DNA of 45,226 bases from JAKPUX01 sp964436305 (GTDB lineage: Bacteria > Zhuqueibacterota > Zhuqueibacteria > Residuimicrobiales > Residuimicrobiaceae). The DNA lies in the NCBI GenBank assembly GCA_964436305.1, contig CAYTCI010000026.1:1-45226 (forward strand). Reading direction: 5' to 3'. Below are positions 1 through 7,519 of the stretch, piece after piece. How positions within the stretch are numbered: position 1 is the stretch's first letter; each line of letters begins with the position of its first letter. The notes beneath the pieces are model-generated. The model did not search any database. It was not told where the DNA came from and worked only from the letters and a program-made list of their open reading frames with translations. The position numbers were made by a program, and so were the translations under genes.

Positions 1-1
1 T

Positions 2-67
2 GACGGTTGCCGGGCACGCGGCCGGTTTACATGGGACAGGCTTGAAGCAGGGAAGGACATGGAGTGA
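2..67 (+). CDS. Possible 3' end of an upstream gene (partial)
   Basis: The frame beginning at base 2 is open for 21 codons and ends with TGA at 65-67. That stop overlaps the GTG start of the next gene in a GTGA junction, the usual sign of translational coupling inside an operon. The fragment is too short to assign to a family. A second frame is also open across this stretch, so the reading is tentative. Confidence 0.3.
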   Translation, partial: DGCRARGRFTWDRLEAGKDME

Positions 68-501
68 GCGAGAACAGCACTGAATTGCATGAGATGATCA
101 TCCCGAGTCTGCCGGACCAGATCCAGCACGTCGAGAAAAAGTGCGAGGAACTGGCCGGGCTGGCAGGCTTTAGCGAGGACGAGCGGGATACCTTTGCCAT
201 CGCGGCCACCGAGATGGTGGCCAATGCGATCTATCACGGCAACAAGAGCAATCCCCGGAAGACGGTGCACATCCGTTTCTATCTTTCGCCCGGCCGCCTC
301 TCTGTGCATATTACCGATCAGGGGCAGGGTTTTGATCCCACGGCCGTGCCGGACCCCCTGCTGCCCGAGAATCTGCTCAAGGATAACGGCCGCGGCATTT
401 TTATCGTCCGCTCGATGATGGACAGCGTCGAATACCGCTTCGATCCCGGCGGCACCACGGTCATCTTGACCAAGACCCACAAGAATCATGATCAGGATTA
501 A
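64..501 (+). CDS. RsbW-like anti-sigma factor / serine kinase, HATPase_c_2 fold
   Basis: This 145-residue cytoplasmic protein is a stand-alone GHKL ATPase of the RsbW/SpoIIAB type. Such proteins bind a sigma factor or phosphorylate a STAS-domain antagonist. Visible motifs are the N box (EMVANAIYHGN, about residues 51-61), the G1 box DQGQGF and the G2 box GRGIF, in the right order and at normal family length. The GTG start at 64 is chosen because AAGGA lies 6 bases upstream and the family N-terminus begins here. The stop lies inside the start of the next gene (14-base overlap), so the two are probably co-translated. The partner sigma factor or antagonist is not next to it; the only STAS protein in the window lies 17 kb downstream. 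The family call is firm, the target unknown. Confidence 0.85.
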   Translation: MSENSTELHEMIIPSLPDQIQHVEKKCEELAGLAGFSEDERDTFAIAATEMVANAIYHGNKSNPRKTVHIRFYLSPGRLSVHITDQGQGFDPTAVPDPLLPENLLKDNGRGIFIVRSMMDSVEYRFDPGGTTVILTKTHKNHDQD

Positions 502-1768
502 TCTGCTGCTGATCGTGGGGGCGCTGTGGATGCCGGGAGCCTCCACCGCGGCAGCCGATTCCACCCTCATCGAAACCATCCTCTTCGTCGGCAACGACCA
601 CACCCGGGAAGAGATCCTGACCCGTGAGATGCAGCAGCGCGCCGGTGATCCCTTTGACCCGCGTCTCGCCGAAGCCGACCGCCGGCGCATCGAGAACCTC
701 CAGCTCTTCACCCGCGTCGAATTGCAGGTGCTCCCGAGCGCCAGCGGGGTCATTCTTCTCTATCTCCTCAGCGAGCGCTGGTACCTCTTCCCCTATCCGC
801 TGCTCTTCATTCATGATCGCGACTGGAGCAAGCTTTCCTACGGCGCCGGCTTGCGCCACGAAAATTTCCGCGGCCGCAACATCAACCTGCTCGCCAACTT
901 CTGGCTCGGCTACAATCCCAGCCTCAATCTCGCCTATACCAATCCCTGGATTCACGGCCGCCACCGCCTTGCCTTTTCCGCCCAGGCCTCCTGGAGCCGG
1001 ACCGAGAATCTCAGTCCGCGCTTCAACGGCTTCAGCGAGCGTCATGCCGGCCTGCAGGCCGGTCTGAGCAAGCGCTTCGGCTTGTACACCCGGGTGGGCG
1101 CAGGGATGGGGTATCAGGAGGTGCGGCTGCCCCCCGGGCTCCAGCTCACCCGTTCGGCCGGCGGCATCGACCGCATCACCCATTTTTCCGTTGGTTTCAA
1201 CCGGGACACCCGCGATTATTCCGCCTATCCCCGCCACGGCTGGTATCTCGATGCCGGCCTCAGCCTCAAACTGCTCGCCGGCACCTCCGATTACGGCTTT
1301 GCCGCCCTCGATCTCCGGCGCTATCAGCCCCTGCCCGGGGGCGGGCTCCTTGCCGGCCGCCTGCGCGCCGACCTCAGCCGCGGCCGGATCCCGGTCCACA
1401 ATCTCCTCTATCTTGGCTACTCCGACCGCGTCCGCGGCCATTTTTCGGAGGTGCTCGAGGGGGAGGAGCGGCTGCTGGCGAGCGCGGAGCTGCGCTGGCC
1501 GATCATCCGTCAGCGCTTTTTTGACCTGGTCCCCGAGGACCGTCTCGGCTATCTGCGCAATCTGCCCTTCGCGCTGCACGGTGCGATTTTCTATGATGCC
1601 GGAGTCATCGCCGGGCGGAGTTGGGCGCGCCCGGAGCAGCGGCGGCGCGGCGGCTTTGGCGCCGGGCTGGCGGTGCAGCTCCCCTATGTCGAGTTGATGC
1701 GTTTCGAGCGGGCCTGGAATCTTGCTGGCCGTGGCGAGTATCTCATTGATATGAAGGTGTGGTTCTAG
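488..1768 (+). CDS. Omp85/BamA-family outer-membrane protein with a single POTRA domain
   Basis: The 426-residue protein starts with a signal peptide (about residues 1-22, hydrophobic core LLLIVGAL, ending near AAA). Next comes one POTRA-like module (about 27-95: ETILFVGNDHTREEILTREM and the RRRIENLQLF turn). The rest is a beta-rich domain of alternating aromatic strands typical of an Omp85 barrel, ending in Phe (MKVWF) as outer-membrane barrels usually do. BamA has five POTRA domains and TamA three, so this is a short relative. Such proteins insert or translocate proteins or lipids at the outer membrane; the substrate here is unknown. It overlaps the RsbW-like gene by 14 bases and ends 2 bases before rsmE. 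Confidence 0.82.
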   Translation: MIRINLLLIVGALWMPGASTAAADSTLIETILFVGNDHTREEILTREMQQRAGDPFDPRLAEADRRRIENLQLFTRVELQVLPSASGVILLYLLSERWYLFPYPLLFIHDRDWSKLSYGAGLRHENFRGRNINLLANFWLGYNPSLNLAYTNPWIHGRHRLAFSAQASWSRTENLSPRFNGFSERHAGLQAGLSKRFGLYTRVGAGMGYQEVRLPPGLQLTRSAGGIDRITHFSVGFNRDTRDYSAYPRHGWYLDAGLSLKLLAGTSDYGFAALDLRRYQPLPGGGLLAGRLRADLSRGRIPVHNLLYLGYSDRVRGHFSEVLEGEERLLASAELRWPIIRQRFFDLVPEDRLGYLRNLPFALHGAIFYDAGVIAGRSWARPEQRRRGGFGAGLAVQLPYVELMRFERAWNLAGRGEYLIDMKVWF

Positions 1769-1770
1769 CG

Positions 1771-2499
1771 ATGGCGCATGTCCATTTTTTTTATGTTGCC
1801 CCGGAGGATGCCGGGGCAGAGGAATTCGAGCTGACGGGGGCGGAGTACATTCATGCCGTGCGCGTGCTGCGCAAGCAGGTGGGGGAGCCGATCATCGCGG
1901 TCGACGGCCGCGGCCGCCGCTACAGCGGTCCGATTCTAGCGATCGGGGCGAAACGCCTGCGGGCCGGGGTGGAGCAGATCGAGGAGGGAGCGGGCGAGCC
2001 GCGGCTGCGCCTGACGCTGGCGCAGGGGGTGCCGCGCGGCGGACTCTTTGACTGGGTGGTCGAGAAGGGGACGGAGATCGGGATTTCGATCTTTCAGCCG
2101 ATGGTCACCGCCGGCACGGTGGCGGCGCCGCGCGGGCGCGAGGAGCGTTGGCGCGAGAAGGCGCGGGCGGCGATGAAGCAGTGCGGCCGCAGTCTGGCCC
2201 CCGAGGTGCGGCTGCTGCAGCCTTTCGCCGGTGTGGTCGCGGCGGCGCAGGATGAAGCGCTCTTCATTGCCTGGGAGGAGGCGGAGGGGAAGCGGACGGA
2301 GCTGGCGGCCGCGCTGGCGGGCCGTTCCGCCGCAACGCTGCTGATCGGGCCGGAGGCGGGCTTTACCGCTGCGGAGGTCGATCTGGCGGTGGCGGCGGGC
2401 GCGCGCGTGATCAGTCTGGGGACCCGGCGGCTGCGCAGCGAGACGGCCGCCCTGACCGCGGCGGTGCGGCTGCTCGATGCCGCTGGCGAGTTGGGCTGA
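1771..2499 (+). CDS. rsmE: 16S rRNA (uracil(1498)-N3)-methyltransferase RsmE
   Basis: RsmE methylates N3 of U1498 in 16S rRNA using S-adenosylmethionine. The 242-residue product has the expected length and the SPOUT-fold signature near its C-terminus: GPEAGFT, then LGTRRLRSETAAL, the knotted cofactor site. The N-terminal PUA-like part (HFFYV, HAVRVLRKQVGE) is also typical. An in-frame GTG lies at 1759, but the ATG at 1771 is preferred because it follows the upstream stop by 2 bases and gives the normal MAHVHFFY start. The gene ends 6 bases from a convergent gene. Confidence 0.93.
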   Translation: MAHVHFFYVAPEDAGAEEFELTGAEYIHAVRVLRKQVGEPIIAVDGRGRRYSGPILAIGAKRLRAGVEQIEEGAGEPRLRLTLAQGVPRGGLFDWVVEKGTEIGISIFQPMVTAGTVAAPRGREERWREKARAAMKQCGRSLAPEVRLLQPFAGVVAAAQDEALFIAWEEAEGKRTELAAALAGRSAATLLIGPEAGFTAAEVDLAVAAGARVISLGTRRLRSETAALTAAVRLLDAAGELG

Positions 2500-2511
2500 G
2501 GGGGCTCAGCC
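2494..2511. terminator. Short inverted repeat spanning two convergent stop codons
   Basis: GGCTGAG (2494-2500) and CTCAGCC (2505-2511) form a perfect 7-bp stem with a GGGG loop. The rsmE stop TGA (2497-2499) lies in one arm and the complement of the opposing gene's stop (2506-2508) in the other. There is no T-tract on either strand, so it is not a classical intrinsic terminator. It may limit read-through or be chance in a 6-base convergent gap. Confidence 0.3.
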
Positions 2512-3216
2512 GGCGCGCAGGTACCAGGCCAACAGGGCGCAGAAGAGGACGAGGGTGGAACTGGTGACCAGTTCGGCAGTGAGGTAGCGCTTGTCCGGAT
2601 CCGGCCGCGTCATCGGGGCCACCAGGGCGGAGAGCAGCAGCGGTGTCAGCAGCAGGTACCAGCCGCCCAGCAGCAATCCGAGGGTTGCGAGCACACGTGA
2701 GAGGATGCCGGGCAGACGGCGCCGGAACGAGGGAAAGGCGGGGGCGGCGCGCAGCGTGATCCGCCGGGCGAGGGCGCGCTGGATGTAGGCGAGGATGGGG
2801 GGGACGGCGAAACCGGCGATGGTCAGCGCGGTCAAGGTGACAGTCAGTCTGGTGCCGAGCCAGAAATCCTGCTGCGGCAGCGCCCATTGCAGGTAGCGCG
2901 CCGTGCCGAGCAGCGAAAGCAGATGCAATCCCTGGTCGATAAAAAAATAGCCCAGTCCATCCCTGGCATGAAAGGCCGCGAGAAAGAGCTTGGTGCGGTC
3001 GAGCGTCAGGTGGACGAGGGCAATGAAGAACAGGGCCAGCCAGAGGGCGGGGCGGCCAAGCAGGGGGTGGAGGAGTACGGCCGTGGCCAGGGAACAGATC
3101 AGGACGTGCAGAGGGACGCCCCAGGGTGATTGTTGCTTCAGCCGATAGATGGTGTCGGTCTGGAGGACGAAATCACCAATGACATGGGCCAAAAGCAGCA
3201 GTTGAAAATAATCCAT
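2506..3216 (-). CDS. DUF3307 family integral membrane protein
   Basis: The 236-residue protein is strongly hydrophobic. It opens with LLLLAHVIGDFVLQTD, the histidine/aspartate-bearing first helix typical of DUF3307 proteins, and a second conserved stretch follows (ALVHLTLDRTK). About six to seven membrane segments are visible over the whole length. The biochemical function of the family is not established. It is the last gene of the minus-strand ribosomal operon, 26 bases downstream of rplI, with GGAG upstream of its ATG. Its product is probably an inner-membrane protein; no role in translation is implied by position alone. Confidence 0.75.
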   Translation of the reverse strand: MDYFQLLLLAHVIGDFVLQTDTIYRLKQQSPWGVPLHVLICSLATAVLLHPLLGRPALWLALFFIALVHLTLDRTKLFLAAFHARDGLGYFFIDQGLHLLSLLGTARYLQWALPQQDFWLGTRLTVTLTALTIAGFAVPPILAYIQRALARRITLRAAPAFPSFRRRLPGILSRVLATLGLLLGGWYLLLTPLLLSALVAPMTRPDPDKRYLTAELVTSSTLVLFCALLAWYLRAG

Positions 3217-3242
3217 CCCCGGCTCCGCCGCGCTTCAACGGA

Positions 3243-3686
3243 CTATTCGCGAACCACCCACACCTTGACCACACCGGTCACCTCGGGATGCAGCTTGACC
3301 GGCACATCATAGACGCCCAGGGCCTTGATCGGGTCGTCGAGAACGATCTTTTTCTTGTCAATCTCGAAGCCGTTTTCTGCGAGCAGATCGGCGATGTTCT
3401 GGCTGGTGACCGAGCCGAAGAGTTTGTCTTCTTCGCCCACCTGCACCGAGACGGTGAGGGAGAGTTTTTCCAGCCGGGTCGCGACCTCCTGGGCCTCGCG
3501 CATGCCGCGCTGCATGCGGAGGGCGGCCGCCTTGCTCTCGACCTCGAAGGCGCGCATGTTGCCGGCGGTGGCCGCAACAGCCAGGCCCTGCGGGATCAGG
3601 TAATTGCGGGCATACCCGTTCTTGACGGTGACGGTCTCACCGGCGGTGCCGAGCGAGGCGATATCTTGCTTTAAAATGATCTTCAT
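3243..3686 (-). CDS. rplI: 50S ribosomal protein L9
   Basis: L9 binds 23S rRNA domain V and projects from the base of the L1 stalk. The 147-residue sequence matches the usual length. It has the conserved N-terminal rRNA-binding module (MKIILKQDIASLG and KNGYARNYLIPQGLA), a long charged connecting helix (about residues 45-80) and the C-terminal domain (EEDKLFGSVTSQNIAD). It lies in the standard rpsF-ssb-rpsR-rplI order, 13 bases after rpsR, and is co-transcribed with it. Confidence 0.97.
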   Translation of the reverse strand: MKIILKQDIASLGTAGETVTVKNGYARNYLIPQGLAVAATAGNMRAFEVESKAAALRMQRGMREAQEVATRLEKLSLTVSVQVGEEDKLFGSVTSQNIADLLAENGFEIDKKKIVLDDPIKALGVYDVPVKLHPEVTGVVKVWVVRE

Positions 3687-3699
3687 GAGGATTTCCGCA

Positions 3700-3921
3700 T
3701 TATTTGGTCAATTCAGAGATGTAGGGAATTAAGGCGATCTCGCGGGCCTTTTTGATCGCATTGACGAGCTGGCGCTGGTGTTTCGCGCAGGTCCCCGAGG
3801 TGCGGCGGGGGATGATCTTGCCCTGTTCGGTGGTGAACCGCATCAGCCGTTTTTCATCCTTGTAATCGATATACTCCACTTTCTCTTCGCAAAAGCGGCA
3901 AATTCGCTTTTTTTTCAACAT
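3700..3921 (-). CDS. rpsR: 30S ribosomal protein S18
   Basis: S18 sits on the platform of the small subunit as a partner of S6. The 73-residue protein shows the family core: CRFCEEK at the start, then IDYKDEKRLMRF, GKIIPRRTSGTCAKHQR and a final ARELALIPY-like segment (here AREIALIPY). The cysteines C8 and C11 are of the zinc-ribbon-like version. An AAAGGAG ribosome site lies 4 bases before ATG. S6 is encoded two genes upstream in the same operon. Confidence 0.97.
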   Translation of the reverse strand: MLKKKRICRFCEEKVEYIDYKDEKRLMRFTTEQGKIIPRRTSGTCAKHQRQLVNAIKKAREIALIPYISELTK

Positions 3922-3950
3922 AGTGACTCCTTTATTGAGCTAAAGCTGGG

Positions 3951-4457
3951 TTACAGGTTCAAATCCTGATAGCCAAAATCGAATTCGGTCGGTTCAATTT
4001 TCTGGAACTCCTGCGATTCCGGCACAGGTTTGCTCTTGACGCGTTCATCCTCGGGGTTGCCGGGGGAATCGTCGCTGCTTTGCTGGGCCATCTCCTCGAC
4101 GTCCTTGCCGCTTTTGCGGTCGAGGAACTGGATACGGCGGGCGCGCAGTTCGACGACATTGCGGGCGGTGCCGTCCTCGTTGTGCCAGTTGCGGCTTTGC
4201 AGCTCGCCGTCGATGAGGATCGAGGAGCCCTTTTTCAGGATTTCGGCGCAGGCTTCGGCGAGGCGGTGCCACGCCACGACGCCGACATAGCAGATGTTCT
4301 CGCGCCAGATTCCCGAGTTATCCCGGTACTTGCGATTGGACGCGATATAAAAGTTGATCACCGGCGTGCCATTCGAGGTTTTGCGGAAGGCCGGGTCGCT
4401 GGTCAGATATCCGGCGATCAGGACATTATTGATGTCCGGCATCTTCAAATCGGGCAT
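3951..4457 (-). CDS. ssb: Single-stranded DNA-binding protein
   Basis: SSB coats single-stranded DNA in replication and repair. The OB fold occupies about residues 8-112: INNVLIAGYLTSDPAFR, then INFYIASNRKYRD and GSSILIDGELQSRNW. An acidic, proline-containing tail follows. The start is set at ATG 4457 (168 residues), which has AGGAG 8 bases upstream; an in-frame GTG at 4466 lies too close to that site. The extreme C-terminus is FDFGYQDLNL, not the usual acidic DIPF-type tip that recruits partner proteins. It sits between rpsF and rpsR, the usual place in many bacteria. Confidence 0.94.
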   Translation of the reverse strand: MPDLKMPDINNVLIAGYLTSDPAFRKTSNGTPVINFYIASNRKYRDNSGIWRENICYVGVVAWHRLAEACAEILKKGSSILIDGELQSRNWHNEDGTARNVVELRARRIQFLDRKSGKDVEEMAQQSSDDSPGNPEDERVKSKPVPESQEFQKIEPTEFDFGYQDLNL

Positions 4458-4549
4458 ATCATACACTCCTCAAACCGCGGTGAAGGGGTTTGACCGGGTC
4501 GGTGCACCGGCTCACAGGATCGCTCCCTGGCCGGATGGATCCGCGGTGT

Positions 4550-5026
4550 TTACTCGGCTGCGGCTTCACCCTGGACCGGTTCCGCCGGGGCGGGTTCGGT
4601 CTCGGCTGCGGGGGATTCCGCCGGGGTCTCCACCGGGGCCTCAGCCGGGACTTCCACGGGGGCCGGTTCGGCGACGGGCGCGGGCGGCACCGCGGCGGCA
4701 GCGGCAGCGGCATACTGTTTGGCCAGAGCCTTCAGGGCGCGCTTCTCCATCAGGGTCGTCATCGTGCGCAGGAGAAACTCGTTGAGGCGGTATTCGCGAT
4801 CGAGTTGTTTGATCATCGCCGGCGGAGCATTGAAGCGGATCAGGACATAGAAACCATACTGGCGTTTCTTGATCTCGTAAGCCAGCCGGCGTTTGCCCCA
4901 GCGGTCGATGGTCTCCACCTGGCCGCCGTTGGCGGAGATGAAGCGTTCGTATTTATTGATGATGCCCTCGATCTCCTCGAGTTTGAGCAGGGAATCGATG
5001 ACAATGATGGTCTCGTATTTGCGCAA
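4550..5026 (-). CDS. rpsF: 30S ribosomal protein S6 with a long Ala/Pro/Glu tail; TTG start
   Basis: S6 binds 16S rRNA together with S18. The ferredoxin-like core covers about residues 1-95 (RKYETIIVID, then GKRRLAYEIKKRQYGFYVLIRF). A tail of about 50 residues, almost only Ala, Pro, Glu and Val, follows; S6 tails are commonly shorter. The start is read as TTG at 5024-5026, giving the family N-terminus (M)RKYETI, because a perfect AAAGGAGG lies 5 bases before it. The longer frame from ATG 5056 would translate through that ribosome site. Product length is then 158 residues. The gene heads the rpsF-ssb-rpsR-rplI group. Confidence 0.93.
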   Translation of the reverse strand: MRKYETIIVIDSLLKLEEIEGIINKYERFISANGGQVETIDRWGKRRLAYEIKKRQYGFYVLIRFNAPPAMIKQLDREYRLNEFLLRTMTTLMEKRALKALAKQYAAAAAAAVPPAPVAEPAPVEVPAEAPVETPAESPAAETEPAPAEPVQGEAAAE

Positions 5027-5040
5027 ACCTGTCCTCCTTT
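5021..5040 (-). promoter_or_regulatory. Shine-Dalgarno site that fixes the TTG start of rpsF
   Basis: On the minus strand AAAGGAGG is followed by ACAGG and then TTG CGC AAA TAC. The match to the 16S rRNA tail is eight bases with a 5-base spacer. It lies inside the longer open frame, so it argues that the ATG at 5056 is not the start. Confidence 0.75.
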
Positions 5041-5075
5041 GGGGATTGAACTGCATGTTGAACGGTTAATGGATG

Positions 5076-5648
5076 TCAATCGGCATTGCAGCGGTTCATG
5101 GCCTGCTCGATGCCGAATTCAAGATAGAGCTGGATCGTCTCGACCGCCCGCTCTACGCTGGTCTGGATGATCTCCTGCTCGCCGCGGTTGAAATCGGAGA
5201 GCACATGATCGATCATCTCCTCGGGCGTGCCGGGCCTGCCCAAACCCAGCCGCAGCCGGGGGAAGGCGGACGAATTGAGATGGCTGATGATCGATTTGAG
5301 GCCGTTATGGCCGCCCGCGCTGCCCTGCTTGCGCAGCCGCAGTTTGCCGAGCGGCAGATCGACGTCATCCACCACGACCAGGAGCTCTTCGAGGTTGATG
5401 TTGAGATAGCGGACGAGCGGGGCCACCGACTCGCCGCTGCGGTTCATGAAGAGCTGGGGCTTGGCGATGATCACATCGCAGCCGGCATAGGCTGCTTCGG
5501 CGATCAGGGCGGCGCTGTTCTTTTTGCGGAACCCGGCGCCGAGGGCCCCGGCGAGGGCATCGGCGGTCATGAAGCCAAGGTTATGCCGCGTTTTGGCATA
5601 CCGGGAGCCGGGATTGCCCAGTCCGGCGATGAGGTATTTCCGGCGCAT
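5076..5648 (-). CDS. pth: Peptidyl-tRNA hydrolase
   Basis: Pth releases peptides from peptidyl-tRNA that drops off ribosomes. The 190-residue protein has the normal bacterial length and motifs: GLGNPGSRYAKTRHNLGF with the catalytic His22 and Asn12, VVVDDVDLPLGKLRLR, and GSAGGHNGLKSI for substrate binding. It lies 26 bases after rplY and ahead of rpsF, a common gene order. The ribosome site is weak because GGAG abuts the ATG, so expression may depend on coupling to rplY. Confidence 0.96.
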   Translation of the reverse strand: MRRKYLIAGLGNPGSRYAKTRHNLGFMTADALAGALGAGFRKKNSAALIAEAAYAGCDVIIAKPQLFMNRSGESVAPLVRYLNINLEELLVVVDDVDLPLGKLRLRKQGSAGGHNGLKSIISHLNSSAFPRLRLGLGRPGTPEEMIDHVLSDFNRGEQEIIQTSVERAVETIQLYLEFGIEQAMNRCNAD

Positions 5649-5674
5649 CTCCGGGGACCGTCCGCTGCTCGACT

Positions 5675-6313
5675 CTACTTCTCTTCCGACTCGCCCTCGG
5701 GCTTGCGTCCGACCAGCTCGGGCTCGGCGGCACCTTCCTGGGCCTCAGTGGCGGCTTCCTCGGTCGCGCGCGGGGCGGAGACGGTGACGATGGTGCGGTC
5801 GGATTCGCCGAGGATGACAAAGTTCTTGGTCACCACATCGCTGACGGTGAGGGCATCACCGACACCAAGGGCGGTGACGTCCAGCGAGATCGCCTCGGGG
5901 ATGTCGGTGGGCAGACATTCGATTTCCAGTTCGCGCAGGACCTGCTGCAGGATCCCGCCGTCATTCTTGACACCGGTGGAGACGCCGACGAAGTGGACGG
6001 GCACGGAGACGGTGATCTTTTCGTCGAGTTTGATGCCCATCAGGTCGATGTGGATGATGGCGTGGTTGATCGGGTGGTACTGGACGTCACGAACGATGCA
6101 TTTGCGGTTGTCGCCGGAGCTGAAATGGACATCGAGCAGGGTTGGTTCCTTGCTGAGGGTGGTCGCCAGGGATTTGCCGTTCACGGTGAAGGAGATGGCT
6201 TCCTTGCCGTGGAAGTAAAATATGCCGGGCACATCGCCGGCACGGCGCACCTTCTTGGCTTGCTGGGTGCCATGTTTTTCGCGAACCGTCAATTCAAGAG
6301 CTTGAGCAGACAT
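5675..6313 (-). CDS. rplY: 50S ribosomal protein L25, CTC type
   Basis: L25 of the CTC (TL5) class binds 5S rRNA. The 212-residue protein has the N-terminal L25 domain (about 1-95: LTVREKHGTQQAKKVRRAGDVPGIFY, quoted here only as its start LTVREKHG and end VPGIFY) and the beta-rich C-terminal domain (about 100-185, with VPVHFVGVSTGVKNDGGIL). An acidic Glu/Ala tail ends the protein. GGAG lies 7 bases before ATG. It sits between prs and pth, the order seen in many bacteria with this operon. Confidence 0.95.
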   Translation of the reverse strand: MSAQALELTVREKHGTQQAKKVRRAGDVPGIFYFHGKEAISFTVNGKSLATTLSKEPTLLDVHFSSGDNRKCIVRDVQYHPINHAIIHIDLMGIKLDEKITVSVPVHFVGVSTGVKNDGGILQQVLRELEIECLPTDIPEAISLDVTALGVGDALTVSDVVTKNFVILGESDRTIVTVSAPRATEEAATEAQEGAAEPELVGRKPEGESEEK

Positions 6314-6359
6314 CAGGATTCTCCAGTCTTATGCGCTATACCAAAAGCAAACGAATTGT

Positions 6360-7322
6360 CTAGATGATCGGACCCTTTTCCGGGAAGAGATCCGAGATGG
6401 AGCGGTCCTCGTGGATGCGGCGGATGGCGTCGGCGAGGAGATCGGCGACGCTGAGGATGACGATTTTATCGATCTGTTTGTGCTCGGGGATGGTGACCGA
6501 GTCCGAGACAAAAAAGGTATCGATGGCCGAATCCGCGATTCTTTGCACGGCCTCGCCGGAGAGGATGCCGTGGGAGCAAGCGACGTAGATATGGCGCGCG
6601 CCGCGTTCCTTGAGGACGGCCACGCCGGCGACCAGGGTGCCGGCGGTATCGACCAGGTCATCGACGAGGAGGACGTCCTTGCCGCTGACATCGCCGATCA
6701 GGCGGCTGACCTCGACGACGTTGTGGCGCGGGCGGCGTTTTTCGAGCAGTACTAGTTCGGTGCCGAGGCGGCGGGCGTAGGCGCGAGCGAGATGGATGCC
6801 GCCGATATCGGGTGAGGCGACGACCAGGTCGGGCGAGCGCCTTTTCTTCCTGATGTGCTCGATGAAGACGGAGGCGGCATACAGGTGGTCCAGGGGGATG
6901 TCGAAAAAGCCCTGGATCTGCGGTGCATGCAGGTCCATCGTCAGGATGCGGTCGGCCCCGGCGGTGGTGATGAGGTTGGCCACCAGTTTGGCCGAGATGG
7001 CGACGCGCGGCTGGTCCTTACGGTCCTGGCGGGCGTAGCCGAAATAGGGGATGACCGCGGTGATGCGTTTGGCCGAGGCGCGCCGGGCTGCATCGATCAT
7101 GATCAGCAGCTCGAGCAGGTTGTCGGCCGGTGCCGGGGTGGGCTGGATGAGGAAGAGATCGGTGCCGCGGATGTTCTCTTCGTACTTGGCCCAGATCTCG
7201 CCATCGGAAAAGTTGGTCAGGGAGATCTGCCCGAGGTTCTTCTTCAGGGCTCCAGCGATCCGGTGGGCGAGTGGGGGGTTAGCCCGTCCGGAGAATATTT
7301 TCATCTCACGATCTTGCGCCAT
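6360..7322 (-). CDS. prs: Ribose-phosphate pyrophosphokinase
   Basis: The enzyme makes PRPP from ribose 5-phosphate and ATP for nucleotide, His and Trp synthesis. The 320-residue product shows MKIFSGRANPPLA near the start, the flexible-loop and active-site motif YFGYARQDRKDQPR, the metal-binding MDLHAPQIQGFFD, and the PRPP-binding loop VDDLVDTAGTL. The ATG at 7322 is chosen because AAAGGA lies 6 bases upstream. The open frame continues into the tRNA gene and that extension is not family-like. It lies between tRNA-Gln and rplY in one operon. Confidence 0.97.
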   Translation of the reverse strand: MAQDREMKIFSGRANPPLAHRIAGALKKNLGQISLTNFSDGEIWAKYEENIRGTDLFLIQPTPAPADNLLELLIMIDAARRASAKRITAVIPYFGYARQDRKDQPRVAISAKLVANLITTAGADRILTMDLHAPQIQGFFDIPLDHLYAASVFIEHIRKKRRSPDLVVASPDIGGIHLARAYARRLGTELVLLEKRRPRHNVVEVSRLIGDVSGKDVLLVDDLVDTAGTLVAGVAVLKERGARHIYVACSHGILSGEAVQRIADSAIDTFFVSDSVTIPEHKQIDKIVILSVADLLADAIRRIHEDRSISDLFPEKGPII

Positions 7323-7417
7323 CGGCTTCCTTTCGCAGCGCCGGCCAGGGGGACGGAAATAAAAAAAGGACGAAAACCCGGTCAGATTTTCGCCATTTCC
7401 TTCCCTTTGTTCAAGGG

Positions 7418-7489
7418 CTGGGGCGGGAGGATTCGAACCTCCGCATGCGGGATCCAAAATCCCGTGTCTTACCGCTTGACGACGCCCCA
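7418..7489 (-). tRNA. tRNA-Gln (anticodon TTG)
   Basis: Read on the minus strand, a full cloverleaf is visible: acceptor TGGGGCG/CGCCCCA, anticodon stem CGGGA/TCCCG around the loop TTTTGGA with anticodon TTG, and a T arm GGAGG-TTCGAAT-CCTCC. The discriminator base is G and no CCA is encoded (CCC follows). The gene is 72 bases long and lies between ispE and prs on the same strand, so it is probably cut from the operon transcript. This ispE-tRNA-Gln-prs order occurs in several bacterial groups. Confidence 0.96.
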
Positions 7490-7519
7490 ATCACAGGGTG
7501 GTGTTAACACCAGCGCGCC

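Noticed and set aside
7323..7490. N-terminal extension of prs
   Set aside because: The extra codons run through the tRNA-Gln gene and lie upstream of a good AAAGGA ribosome site at the family start.
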